From Malassezia japonica (Eukaryota; Basidiomycota; Malasseziomycetes; Malasseziales; Malasseziaceae): a stretch of DNA of 64,000 nucleotides. The position numbers and the translations under genes are program-made. Below, one piece after another: positions 10,260-21,100 of the stretch (the stretch's first letter is position 1; every line of letters begins with the position of its first letter). The stretch is from the NCBI RefSeq assembly GCF_029542785.1, contig NC_083375.1:124001-188000 (forward strand), in the 5' to 3' direction. Under the pieces are notes generated by a model, which saw nothing but the letters and a program-made list of their open reading frames with translations, did not search any database and was not told the origin of the DNA.

Positions 10260-10444
10260 GCCCCGCTTGTATTGCTTAGTCATCATAGCGCAGCGTGCTC
10301 GCGCAGTCGACCCTGCGTATCGTCGGCCGAGATAGCATCGTATCACCCCGCATTTACCCGGCAACCGGCAATGCGGGGTCCGAGTCACGACATATAGGGC
10401 TTGCCCAGCTTCTCCGCAGATCCCAATCTCCCTCTCTCACCAAA

Positions 10445-10924
10445 ATGAACGCCGGACGACGATACGTCCATACCTTTATGGAAACCATGCCCAAATACTC
10501 GTACGCGCCTACGGTGCCCCCGCCTCGCCGCGTGTGGCTGCCGACGCGCCCCAAGCCGGTTTCGCAGCTGCGCACGCCGGAGCAGTCGGCCAAGATCTCG
10601 GCGATGGACTCGATCCAATCGATCCTCCCGCGCTCCCATAACCAGTCGCTGTCGTGGCACGCGCGATCGGACCCCTACAACGAGGCGTGGTCGGCGCAGC
10701 ATCGCCGCGCCACCGTGTCCGCGACCGCTACCGCAGTCGCCGCTCTTGGCCTCTCGCTCGCGCTGATTTTCGCGCGCATCGACCCGCTTCATACGGAAAA
10801 CGCGCCGGGCGCTGCCCAGCTCCCGTCGCCTGCCAATTGGCATCGCCTTGCGCGACGAGGCGCCTTTATGCAAGCGGACCAGATCCAGTTTGTGAAGGAC
10901 GCCGCGCAGATTGGCCCCATCTGA
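10445..10924 (+). CDS. Uncharacterised single-pass membrane protein
   Basis: 159 aa, family not recognised. The N-terminus is basic and proline-rich (PPPRRVWLPTRPKP). One hydrophobic segment, about residues 90-111 (TAVAALGLSLALIFARI), is followed by a polar tail ending AQIGPI. The Arg-rich, acid-poor N-terminus could be a mitochondrial targeting region, so an inner-membrane assembly factor is possible, but nothing proves it. The ATG at 10445 follows an A-rich CACCAAAATG context. No intron is needed. The GC-typical codon use and an uninterrupted frame support a real gene. Confidence 0.65.
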   Translation: MNAGRRYVHTFMETMPKYSYAPTVPPPRRVWLPTRPKPVSQLRTPEQSAKISAMDSIQSILPRSHNQSLSWHARSDPYNEAWSAQHRRATVSATATAVAALGLSLALIFARIDPLHTENAPGAAQLPSPANWHRLARRGAFMQADQIQFVKDAAQIGPI

Positions 10925-11042
10925 CGTGCTGTCTCAAAAACACCCCTTCATGTTCATGATACCTACCGATAGATACCTATGTATTATAGATAGTGCTATG
11001 CAACGCACTCGTTGTGCTTCCCCGCATTGGCCTTCGCATTGT

Positions 11043-11048
11043 CACGTG
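11043..11048. promoter_or_regulatory. CACGTG element
   Basis: CACGTG 31 bp upstream of the MAK11 start codon. Confidence 0.45.
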
Positions 11049-11078
11049 GCGCCGAAAAAATTGCTCTGGACGTCCGCC

Positions 11079-12946
11079 ATGGCACGACAAGGGACGATGA
11101 AGCGTGCGGATCCCAAAGCGACCGGCACGGCATTCCGCAAGGCGGGCAAGCGCTCGCGTGACAGCGACTCGGGCAGGGAGACTTTCCAGTCGAAGCGCAC
11201 CCGCTCGGACGGCGCACCGCCCAAGCCGAGCACGAAGCGGACCGATGGCAAGGGCGCACCTAACCCCCCTGCGCCGTGGACCAAGTCGCCCAAGGGCGCG
11301 TTCCGCGGCGACAAGCCGCTTGCCAAGTCCAAGGCACCTCCGAAGAAGCAAGGCAGAGGGCCGGTGCATGCGCCCAAGGCGCTTGCCAAGCCCGAACCCA
11401 AGGCCAAGGCCGGGCCTACGCCGGCCAAGCGCGCCACCGACGCACCGGCCAAGGAGAACAAGCCGCGCAAGACTCCGGGTCCCGCGCCTGCGTCGGACCC
11501 CAATGTGCCCCGGCGGGGCATGCGCATCATCTCCGGCTCGTACGAGCGCTTCTTGTACGGCCTGTCGGCCTTTGTGCGTATGGATGGCGACGAGTACACC
11601 TACGCCATCGAGCCGCAGTTTGTTTTCCCCGCGCACGTCTCCTCGATCCGGTCGGTGGCATGCGCTGGTGCGGACGCCAAGTGGCTGGTCACGGGCGGCA
11701 CGGACGAGACGATCAAGGTGTGGGACCTGCGCCGCCGGAAAGAGGTCGGTGCTCTGATCGGCCACGAAGGCACGATCACGTCGCTGTCGTTCCCTTCGCG
11801 CACCTTTATGCTGTCTGCGAGTGAAGACGGTGTGTTGAATTTGTACCGCACGCGCGACTGGTCGCTGCTGCGTACGCTGCGTGGCCATACCGGCCGCATC
11901 AACTCGGCGAGCGCGCATCCCAGTGGCCGCATCGCGCTGTCGGTCGGCGCCGACCGCATGATCCGTATGTGGGACCTGATGCGAGGACTTGGCGCCTCGT
12001 CGGTCAAGATTGGCGTCGAAGCCGACAAGATTCTCTGGGACTCGGCCGGCAAGCGGTTTGCTGTGCTGGCCGGGCGCCAGGTTATGGTGTTTGGCACGGA
12101 TATGACCAAGGTCGCCGAGATCGAGCAGCCGAAACGTCTGCACGACGTGAGCTTCGCACGTGCCAAGGTCGGCGGCGCAGAGCACGAGCTGATGCTCGTT
12201 GCGTGTGAATCGGGCGTGGTGCACATCTACGACCTAGACGATATGCTGCCGGCCCCTGCACCAGAGAACGAGGAGGAGGACGAGGAGCTGCCCAGTCCCC
12301 GCGAGCTGGCACGCCTGGTCGGCCACGCGAATCGGTACGTCGAGCGACTAACAGCAGTGTGCGTAGCGTCGGTGTGGTGCCTGTCCTTGCTGAGGACGAC
12401 CGCGTGTTTGTATTGGGTGCCACAATCAGCTCGGACGGGTTCATCCGTGTCTTTGACTTGACTGACGCACTCGAGGGCGAGGACATTGTCGAGCTTGAGG
12501 CGGCCGTGCAGTACGACACGAAGCAGTCGCGCCTTACGTGCATGAGCGTCTGTGGCTTTGACCCCGAGCTGAGCGCGCTCGGTGCAGAGGACGAACTCGA
12601 GGAGGAGCTCGAGAACGAGGACGAGGAGGAGCTCGAGGACGAGGACGATGCTGTTGACACGACGATCGACGAAGACGACGCCGACGATGCCGAAGACAGT
12701 GACGAGGAGCTTGCGCGACTTGAGGAAGAGGTGCAGCGTGCGCGCGAAGCCGGTCTTGTCATTGACGGCGAAGAGGGTATTATTATGGAGGGCGATGAAG
12801 ACGAGGAGGACGAGAAGGACGATGAAGACGATGAAGACGAGGAGGACGAAGATGAAGATGAAGAGGATGACGACGACGACGATGACGACGACGACGACGA
12901 CGACGAAGTCGAAGTCGAAGATGAAGAAGAGGCCGAAGAGGCGTAA
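11079..12946 (+). CDS. MAK11: WD40 ribosome-biogenesis factor Mak11 (PAK1IP1 homologue)
   Basis: 614 aa, exons 11079-12334 and 12358-12946 with a 23-nt intron. A 145-residue Lys/Pro-rich N-terminal extension precedes the diagnostic GMRIISGSYERFLYGL, then WD repeats (LVTGGTDETIKVWDL, MLSASEDGVLNLYRT, ALSVGADRMIRMWDL). Splicing joins VGHANR to VRSVGVVPV. The last 120 residues are almost only Asp and Glu, typical of nucleolar 60S factors. Mak11 helps load Rlp24 onto pre-60S particles in yeast. The basic N-terminal extension is larger than usual. A 20-nt splice alternative exists but fits the WD repeat less well. Confidence 0.88.
12581..12943 (+). repeat. Acidic low-complexity coding tract
   Basis: GA(C/T)GA(A/G)-rich tract encoding the Asp/Glu tail of Mak11; the purest part is 12860-12910, a near-perfect GAC repeat. 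It produces a long Ser-rich antisense shadow. Likely unstable in copy number. Confidence 0.8.
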
Positions 12947-13044
12947 TCTCGCGTCGCCGATGCCATGAAATCTATTCTCGCCGATCCCTCTACAGCCCCT
13001 CGTGGATGCTCATGGTCATCGAGACTACCGACTCATACCCATAG

Positions 13045-13780
13045 CTATACAAACTTGACACCCAGCTCGCCCATCGTTTCGTCGCTGGCCTGTGCCAAGA
13101 CATCGGTTGTCGGCAGGAGCGCGCTCCATCGGTCGGCCGTCACCGAAAACACCTGTGCTCGTCCTTTTTTCATCTGCGTCTGCAGCGCAAGGCGGAGAAG
13201 TACTTGTGGCATCTTGGCGCGTTCGACAAACGCGCCCGTCGCGAGCTCGTGCATTGTGAGAATGCTCTTGTTCTGCCCTGTATCGCGGACCTGCATCAGC
13301 CTTTCGACGTACCCATTCGTATAAGCTGTCCCCCCACGCCTCGGGCGAGCGCCATAGCAGGAGCACCTGGTTGCACGCCGCATCCGCCGCCGACGTCAGC
13401 GCCGGCGCGGCCGTTGCGCCGGCCGCGCTCAGTGCGTGTGTGTTGCGACTTGCCTGCGCCTGTGGCGGCTTGACCCCCCGCGGCAGCGGCGGATGGTACA
13501 TAGCATGCCCCTGCTGGACGAGATGCGCCATCACGATCCGGATCATATGAGGCGAGAGCGCACGGTCGATGTCGGCATTGCAAAACAGAGCACTCGACCG
13601 TTCCCACGTCCCGGTCGCTTCCAGCACGAAATGGTCGTGCGCCGCGCAGTACGCAAGGACAAGACGTCCCCACATCTCGATCTGCGCTATGGCCGTCTGC
13701 ACATTAGGCTGTAGCGTGTAGAACGGCGGAAAGCCATGCTCCGCTGGGAACACAAACCCCCCCTCCCCCGTTTGGGCCAT
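13045..13780 (-). CDS. VPS25: ESCRT-II subunit Vps25
   Basis: 237 aa, exons 13780-13313 and 13290-13045, with a 22-nt intron. The N-terminus holds the Vps25 hallmark GFPPFYTLQPNVQTAIAQIEMW (PPF(Y/F)TLQPN), then the first winged helix. The spliced junction restores WRSPEAWGDSLYEW-VRDTGQNKSILTMHELATG, matching the family WRRPEEWG...W and LYELTNG. It ends GVKFV like human VPS25 (GVKFF). ESCRT-II nucleates ESCRT-III on endosomes. A 35-residue Ala/Ser-rich insert lies between the two winged helices. The start is 60 bp from the divergent RXT3 start. Confidence 0.95.
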
Positions 13781-13840
13781 CGCACGAAGCAGCCTCCACA
13801 GCTGCTGACTCAGCACGGACCGCCCTGTGCTTGGGCGATC

Positions 13841-16184
13841 ATGGCGTCCTTCGCACCGCACGCGGGTGATCGCGACGAGGGCGGCCCTGCATTTCACCCT
13901 CCGTCGATGGACATGCACGAGGACAATGAGCGCCGTGATTCCAGCCCTGCCGAGGTGCCGCGCGGAGCGCACCAAGACCCGATGCGCGTGAGCTCGATGA
14001 TCTCCACCGATGCAACCGATCTGCCGAGGGAGGTATACCCCCGCACGCACGACGCGCCGCGGCCGGCCGCCGAGATGGACCGAATTGGACCATCAGGGCC
14101 TCCGCCATTGCGCCCTCCCCCGCAGTGGGAGTACGCGGCGCAGGAGCGCGGCCCTTGGCGTCCTCCGCTGCCCCCGTCGCCCAGCGCGCTCCCCCGCCGC
14201 GACATGCCGTCGCCGCCGAGCATGCCACGCTACGACAGTGAGCGGCGCCCGATGCCGACGCCGCCGCCGCGGCTGCCGCAGCACCGCTCGCCCGAGTACG
14301 AGCCGACGTTCCGGGGATACGAGCGTCCAGACGAACGCCGTCCGCCCATCTCGCCTGTGCGTGACGAGTACGAATACGTACGGGGACCGCAGCCGGACAT
14401 GCGCGCGCCGCCGCGCCCGCCGGTGCCGGTCTACGAGCCTGTGCACAGCTCGTTTTCGCGGCCGCACGCCTCGCCGCCAGTCGAAGCGTCGGTGCCGCAT
14501 GTGCACCATTATCCTCCTACTGATCTGCGTGACGAGAGTGCGGAGCATGCGCAACGTGCGCCCGTGCCCCACCACCATGTCGTGCCGCACCACCACCACC
14601 ATGTGCCGCACCACCACCACCACCACCATCACCACCACCACCACCACAGTGGTGCGGCCGTGCCGGATACGCCTGTCCCTCCAAAAGGCGTGCCGTGGCA
14701 GGAACAGACGCCTGCGCCGATTTCCGACGTGCGTACGTCGCCGCCCGGCTCGCCCGAGGCGGGCCCTGCCGTGTCGTCGCTCGAGACCAAGCTGCGCGAG
14801 CTCGCGTCGGGGCCGCGTGTGGACAGCGAGCCGGTGTGGGAGTATTTGGATCGCTGTGAGCAGATGGAAGAGTACGAGCGCAAGCAGCAAAAAGAGCACC
14901 ATGCCGACGAGGAGCGCGAGCGCCAGGAGCCGACGGCCCTGCCCGGCTCGTCGCTCGCGGCCGTGCCGCCTGTAGAGGCGTCGTCCGTCCCGGATCCGCG
15001 GATCCTGCTTGGCTTTGGCCTCGGCCTCGACCGCGGGCGCGCGGTGCGCCACCTCGGCTCGTACGTCTACGACCCGAACCAGGTGGCGTGCCTTCCCGCC
15101 GAGGTGCTCGTGAGCAACGTCGGCGCGACGGTCGAGGTGCGCATTAGCGGCCGCGCGATCGGCCTCGGGATCACAGAGGACGAATGGCGTGCTGAAGAGG
15201 CGCAGCACCAGGCGGCGGTCCTCGAGCGCATCGAGCAGAAAGCAAGCGACGGCATCCCGCCGAGCCTCGAGTCGCTCGCGCTCGACGCACAGGACTCTAC
15301 GGCCAAGCCGTCGGCCGCCCTGCCGGGCCGCTGGCGGCTCGGTTGGCGGGGCAATGAGCACGCACGCATGAACCGCGAGATCCGTATCGCGAACATCTGG
15401 AACGAGTTCCGTCTTAAGGAGCAGACGAACAAGCGCATGAAACGCTCGCACACCGACTCGCTCGCGTCGGCCTTGTCGCAGAAGCCGCGCAAAGCGCCCG
15501 CCTCGAGCAATGCGGCGGACCCGGAGGAGAGCGCGTGGCAGTTCTGGTCGCAGCACAGCCTTGCGCGCCGGAAGCTATGGGGCACGGACGTGTATACGGA
15601 CGACTCGGACGTGCTTGCAATGTGCGTACACGCAGGCTGGATCGAAGCGCCGCGTATTCCCAATGTGCCTGAATGGCTCGGCGGCGGCGGTATGAGCGGC
15701 GTGTCGCGCGCCTGGGCCGACCTGTCGCAGCGTCAGGAGCAGGCCGTCGGCGGTGCGCCGCCGCGGCCGGCGGCGGCGGCGCAGGGGCGCTCGTCGCTTA
15801 CGTGCGACCTGTCCGTGACGCTGCGCATTGCGCCGAAGCTGATCCTGTACAAGGGCTGCCACCGCGGCGGCATCCAGAGCCGCAGCTGGGGAAATACGCA
15901 CGACGGCGTCAGCCTCGTGGTCGAGAGCGTGGAGTTGCGGCCGGTACGTGGGGAAACTAACGCAGTCGGGGTACGCCGCAGGCCCAAGCCGCAAGTCGGC
16001 CAAGGCGCGCATGGCGCACATGGCGGCGCTGCGGAAAGAGGCATGCAAGGTGCCGGTCCCGCCGTCGCTGGCGCGCGTATCCAAGGACGAGGACAAGGAG
16101 CCGAAGCTGGCTTTGCCGAGCCTCGCGCAGAAAAAGCATGCTGGAGAGCGCACGTTTTGGCAGGTAGATACGCGCATGAGCTAG
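13841..16184 (+). CDS. RXT3: Rpd3L histone deacetylase complex subunit Rxt3
   Basis: 773 aa, exons 13841-15943 and 15966-16184, 22-nt intron. The conserved Rxt3 region is C-terminal: HSLARRKLWGTDVYTDDSDVLAMCVHAGWI, then LTCDLSVTLRIAPKLILYKG and SRSWGNTHDGVSLVVESVELRP-SGYAAG. Rxt3 belongs to the large Rpd3 co-repressor. The first 330 residues are Pro/Arg-rich and disordered and contain a run of thirteen His. A coiled-coil-like stretch EQMEEYERKQQKEHHADEER follows. ATG 13841 was chosen; an upstream in-frame ATG at 13736 would overlap the VPS25 5' end. Another probable Rpd3L subunit lies at 27276-28842. Confidence 0.9.
14565..14648 (+). repeat. Polyhistidine-coding CAC tract
   Basis: CAC/CAT codons encode HHHHH and then thirteen His in a row within the disordered N-terminal half of Rxt3. 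Such tracts can bind metal or target proteins to nuclear speckles; here the role is unknown. Confidence 0.8.
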
Positions 16185-16793
16185 AGAATGCATGCGTTGG
16201 AATAGCAGGATGGAGAGGAGGGTATAGGGTATGGATGTGGGGTGATGTGCGAGCGGTTGTATGGCCGATGGGCAGAATGTGGATACAAAATGCTACGAAA
16301 CGGTTATGGATTGATACGAAACTGATGCATAGAGATACGGACGTGATTCGGAGTGGATAGGAAAGTGACCAGAACAGTGGACACATTGCTGTGCGAGCTG
16401 ACATAAAGGCGATGGCAACGTGCGGGGATGCGCATGTGGGCTGTGGGATGCATGTGGAATACATGATACGTCTCTTGTCATCGACGTGTTGACGGCATAT
16501 TCGACTCGCGTCTATCGATCAACTTCTGGTGACGCGCCTTCTATCCAACCAACGAGCTATCCCATTCGGTCCTCTTCCCCCACCTCCTGTGTATACATCT
16601 GTCCCAGCGCAGTCTTGCCTCTGTGCAGTATATCCACACAGCGGCGCTATAGGACAGCTGGTGGCTCTGCCTTCTCTCTGCCGCGCAATACGCCCCGTAG
16701 ACACTGGACTCGATCGAGGGGTACCTTGGCGCTGCGCCTGCGATTGCAGGTGAGAGACAACGACTGGCTGTTTGGGGATATATGTATCTACAA
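16185..16793. other. Intergenic region between convergent RXT3 and FUR1
   Basis: 609 bp without a supported gene. Base composition is lower in GC than the flanks. I see no RNA gene, no repeat and no conserved coding frame; it probably holds the two 3' untranslated regions. Confidence 0.6.
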
Positions 16794-17607
16794 CTATCCA
16801 CTGTAGTAGCGGTCGCCATAGTCGCCGAGGCCAGGGAGGACTGCGTTAGCACCACCACGTACTGTAGCTCTGGTCCGACAGTTTTGCGTCGACCCAAGCC
16901 GAAATGACGCGGACCTGGGGATAGGCGTCCCAGACCGACTGGAGTCCCTCTGGACTCGCAATCATGTTGAGAAAGAGGATGCGATCGGGCCGCACGCCGT
17001 GGTCGACCAGCACCTTGATCGCCTGGATCGCCGAGCCGCCGGTCGCTACATGAGCGGAGCAACGTACCGAGCATGGGGTCTAACAGGAGCACCCAGCGGT
17101 GTTCGATATCTTCTGGCAGCTTGGCATAGACTGCGTTAGTCGCGCAACGTACACAGTTTGGGTTTGGCCGTCTCCTCGTCCTGGGTCAGTTGCGCTACCT
17201 ACACGCTGGATTCTGTGTGAGCCGCGCGACGTACAAAATCTTTCCGATGCGCACGGAGCGGCAGCACTCGCGCAGTCCGCTCTCCATCGCCTCGCCCGCG
17301 CGCAAAATCGACACGCCGCAGATCCGGCCCTGGAATGCGACGCCGGTGTACGGCAGCCCTGTCGGGGTCATGACCGTCTGCTCGAGCACCGGGAGGTGGT
17401 TGAGGCCTGGGTGAGGCGCTGCACGTACCCTCTTCGACGAGCAGGCGGATAATGCGGTCCGAATAAAAGATAAAGTCAGAGCGCGGCGTATCCTTGTCGC
17501 GAATAATGGTCAGCAGTGCGTCTGCGTCAGAAGAGCGACGTACGTAGCTGCGGCGTCATCGCGAGCCGCTCCGCGTTCGGCGGCAGGGCCGGCGCGTCGC
17601 TGGACAT
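16794..17607 (-). CDS. FUR1: Uracil phosphoribosyltransferase
   Basis: 219 aa assembled from eight exons: 17607-17544, 17521-17429, 17406-17235, 17212-17203, 17180-17153, 17130-17068, 17045-16863, 16840-16794. All seven introns are 22 nt and the summed length is divisible by three. The product matches UPRT throughout: QLHALLTIIRDKDTPRSDF, GVSILRAGEAMESGL, RIGKIL-IQR-DEETAKPKLF, VLLLDPMLATGGSAIQAI (PRPP loop), ASPEGLQSVW and the C-terminal LPGLGDYGDRYY. It salvages uracil to UMP and is the enzyme that activates 5-fluorouracil. One exon is only 10 nt (AATCCAGCGT, part of IQR). Divergent ISD11 begins 45 bp away. Confidence 0.96.
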
Positions 17608-17652
17608 GGTGGAGTAGGATGACTAAGCAAATTTGCCACTTCCATTCCCGCC

Positions 17653-18103
17653 ATGACGGCTGTTGCGCCTTCGCGCCAGCAGATTCTGACGCTGTACCGC
17701 CAGCACCTGAGCGCTGCTCGCTCCTTTGTATGTGCACTAGCTAATCCAGACCAACTACAACTTCCGCGAGTACTTTTTGCGCCGCACGCGCGACCAATTC
17801 CGCGCGCAGCTCTTCCCTGACTCCTCGGAGGAGGCCAAGAGCCTGCAGTCGAGCGCCACGACGCTCGCCAACACCGCGACCGGCAAGACGGCGACACTGC
17901 CGTCGATGGAGCCGCTCTCTGCCGAGGGGCTTGCCAAGTTTTACGTGGAAGCCCGCCAGGAGCTCCGTGTGCTGCAGCGCGCTGCGGTGACCAGCATGAT
18001 GTACTCGAACAACCGCCTGGTTGTCGAGGACGAGCAAAAGAAGGACTGGATCATCCGTGCCCCGGCCGAGGGCCAGGGCGAGGAGACTCCGCCCACGGCC
18101 TAG
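17653..18103 (+). CDS. ISD11: LYR-motif protein Isd11 (LYRM4)
   Basis: 142 aa, exons 17653-17727 and 17750-18103, 22-nt intron. The spliced N-terminus ILTLYRQHLSAARSF-TNYNFREYFLRRTRDQFR has the LYR motif and the YNFREY...RR.RD.FR signature of Isd11. A later segment, ARQELRVLQRAAVTSMMYS, matches the end of the family core. Isd11 stabilises the cysteine desulfurase Nfs1 in mitochondrial Fe-S cluster assembly. The insertion of some 40 residues between core helices (SSATTLANTATGKTATLPS) is longer than in yeast. It shares a very short divergent promoter with FUR1. Confidence 0.88.
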
Positions 18104-18157
18104 TGTATTGTAGAAAGATTGTGGTACATAACAGTCTATAAAGAGGACGTAGAAACG

Positions 18158-21100
18158 CTACGCATCACGCGCATCCAGCTGCCAGTCGCGGCGCAGCTTG
18201 GCCATAAACATCCTAAAGGTGGTGAGCGAGCCCTTTTCGTGCGTAAAGGTGACACTCGTCGCAAACGAGGGCGAGGCTGCCGCCGGCGCACGGAACACGG
18301 GCGACATGGGGCGCGACGCAGCGCGGGGGTCAAAGCCAGGCATGCCGGGCGACGCCGCGCCATCGACTTTGCCACTCGACACGCGGCGCGTCTGCGAGCT
18401 GACGGGAAGGATCGTATACTCTACCCGGAAGCGCATCGGCTTGCAGGGCGTAACGGTGCCTTCGGCGTGGTCAAAGAGCTGCTCCAAAAGATACTGGAGG
18501 GGGCCCTGCTGCGTCAGAGGCAGCGTCGCCTGCGAACGCGACATGGGCGTCAACGTCGTGCCCAGGCGGCGCAGCAGCAGCTGGCACGTCTCGACCGTCG
18601 TCGTGAGGTTTTCGACACTCATCAGCAGCTGCGTCTGCTTGCGGTGCAGCAGACCGTTGAACCACGAGTGGCGGGCGCCGATGGCATCACCGGCAGGCGA
18701 CACGGGGCGCACCAGCGCGTTCTCCTTGTCCGCACCAGGCACGGCAAGGCCAAGACCGGCGGTAGGCTCCTCACGCTTGAACGCGTGCAGGATGCTGCGG
18801 CGGTGCTTGAGCTGCGCGGCAGCAGCAGCAGCGCCAAGACCAGTCGGCTTTTCGCGGTTCGTCGCATCCGCAAGCGGCGCGGTGGGACGCTGCGCCGGCG
18901 CAGGCATGCGTGGGCGCGTCGCGGCCACCGACGCGGGGCGGGGACGCTGCTGCGCAGACGCGCCGCTGGGGGCGGCGGCAGGCTGCGTCGCCGACACGGG
19001 GCGCTGCAGCGCAGACCGCTCGACCGGGATAATGGTCGTGCCGACCGACAGCGGCGCCGCACGGCCGGTGCCGAGCGACGAAGCAGGGCGGGCGGCAGGT
19101 GACGCCTGGGCGGGCGACAGCGGGCGCGTGGCCGGCGAGCCGGGCACAAGCTTGGGGGACGCCACCGAGGGCGCGGCCGACGACGGCACCGTCGAGAAGG
19201 GCGCCGAAGAAGGCGTCGGCGACGTGGCAGAGACCGGAGTCTGCGCCGGGGTCTGCGCCGGGGCCACCGGGGCCGCCGGGGCCACCGTGGGGGTCTTGGG
19301 TGCCATGGGAGCTGCCATAGGAGCCATAGGAGCCATGGGAGCCATGGGGGCCACCGTAGGCGCGACAGGCGCGACGGGCGCGACAGGCGTCATCGTCGGG
19401 GCCTTGGCCGTGGCCGGCGCGGTGGTCGGCGCGACGGGTGCGACGGGCGCATCGTCCCCCTTGTTCATCCACACCGGGCCCGTGCCGAGCACCGACACTG
19501 GGCGCGAGGCGACCTGCTGCGCGTCGCGCATCACAGGCACGCTCATGCGCTGCCGGACGTGCGTCTCGGCCTTGGGCATCTCGCGCCCGCCCGCCGGCTT
19601 CGGCGGCGCGGTGCCGCTGAACGACGTACGCGGGCGGAGCTCTGGCATGGGGCACCGCGCAAATGCGGCGTAAACCGGCGTAACGGCCTGCGCCTCCTTG
19701 GGTTCCGGCGCCGAGACCAGGAGTGAGTCCTCGTCGGCATCGTCGAACTGGTCGTCGCTCTCCGGCGTCGGCTCGACGGCGAGCGGGCGGCGCGTCTCTG
19801 GCTCGTCCGCACGAGGGTCAGCCCACACGCCGCTGTCCACACGGACGCTCGGCGTCTCGAGCTGCGCGGGCGACGCCTGCGCCTTCTGGCCGGTTGTGGG
19901 CCAGTTGGCGACGGCAAACGAGCCGCCGATCGCGTCGAGCGAGTCGAGCTCGTCGGCGATCTCGTGCATGAACTTGTCCATGAGCGAGTCCTCCGCGGTC
20001 GACTGCGAGGCATTGCGTGCGGCGCTCGGCGTGCGCGGCGCAACGCTCGGCAGGCGCTGCGTCCAGGAGAGGGGCGCCGCAGGGGCCGGCGAGATGGACA
20101 GGGCAGGGGCCGGCGACGGCGCCGCAGCAGGCTTGTCGGAAAGAGCGTCAGAAGCCATCTGCTTCGAGGGAGTGACAATGGCCTGGGGCAGCGCGGGCGC
20201 AGCGACGGGTTTGGGAGCGGGCGCCGAGAACTTGAGCGGCGAGGTGTGGGTCGGGAGGATACGCACGTCTTTCGCAGGGGTGGGCGGTGCCGCTTCGTCG
20301 TGCGTGGGCTTGCGCGCGAGGTGGAATTGGCCGGCAGTGACAGGGGGCGTCACCGGACGCTTCGGGGCGGCGACGGGCTCGGGCGCGGCCTCTTCGGCAG
20401 GGGCCGCGGTCGGTAGCGCGTCGGCGATCGCCTTGGCGGGCTGAGCAGGAGCCTCGGTGGGCTTGGTGAAAGGCGTGACGGTGGGAGCAGTAGGCTGAGC
20501 AACAGTGGGCTGAGCAGTAGGCTGAGCAACAGTGGGCTCGGCCTTGGGAGGCTGAACAACAATAGGCTCGGCGACAGGCTGAGCCACGGGCTGGGCAGCA
20601 GGTTGGGCAACAGGCTGGGCAACAGGCTGGGCAACAGGCTCGACCTTGGCCGGGGCAACAACAGGCTCAACCTTGGCTGGGGCCACGGCGGGCTCAACCT
20701 TGGCCGGGGCCACGGCGGGCTCGACCTTGGCCGGAGCAACAACAGGCTCGACCTTGGCCGGGGCAACAACAGGCTCGACCTTGGCCGGGGCAACAACAGG
20801 CTCGACCTTGGCCGGGGCCACGGCGGGCTCAACCTTGGCTGGAGCAACCGGCTCGGCCTCTTCCGGCACAGCCGAAATCGCACGGATCGAGCTGGTGCTC
20901 GGCTCCGTCTCCTTCACACGCCCCGACGAGCTGCGCGAACGGAACGGCAGCGACGGGCGCGAGAATGCCTGCATGAACGACGACAGACGCTTGGTCTCCG
21001 ATGCGGGGCGCTCCATGTCGACCGGCGACGACACTTGGCGCGACGTCAGCTTGTCCATGAGCCATGACGGAGGCGGGCGGCGTGCCGAGCTCTCCTTCTC

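Noticed and set aside
12335..12354. 20-nt intron in MAK11 ending CTAACAG
   Set aside because: Frame allows it, but the 23-nt version ending AGCAG gives GHANRVRSV, closer to the WD-repeat pattern and to the general 3' end (CAG).
13736..13840. Upstream in-frame ATG of RXT3
   Set aside because: It would extend RXT3 into the VPS25 5' coding region on the other strand and adds no conserved sequence.
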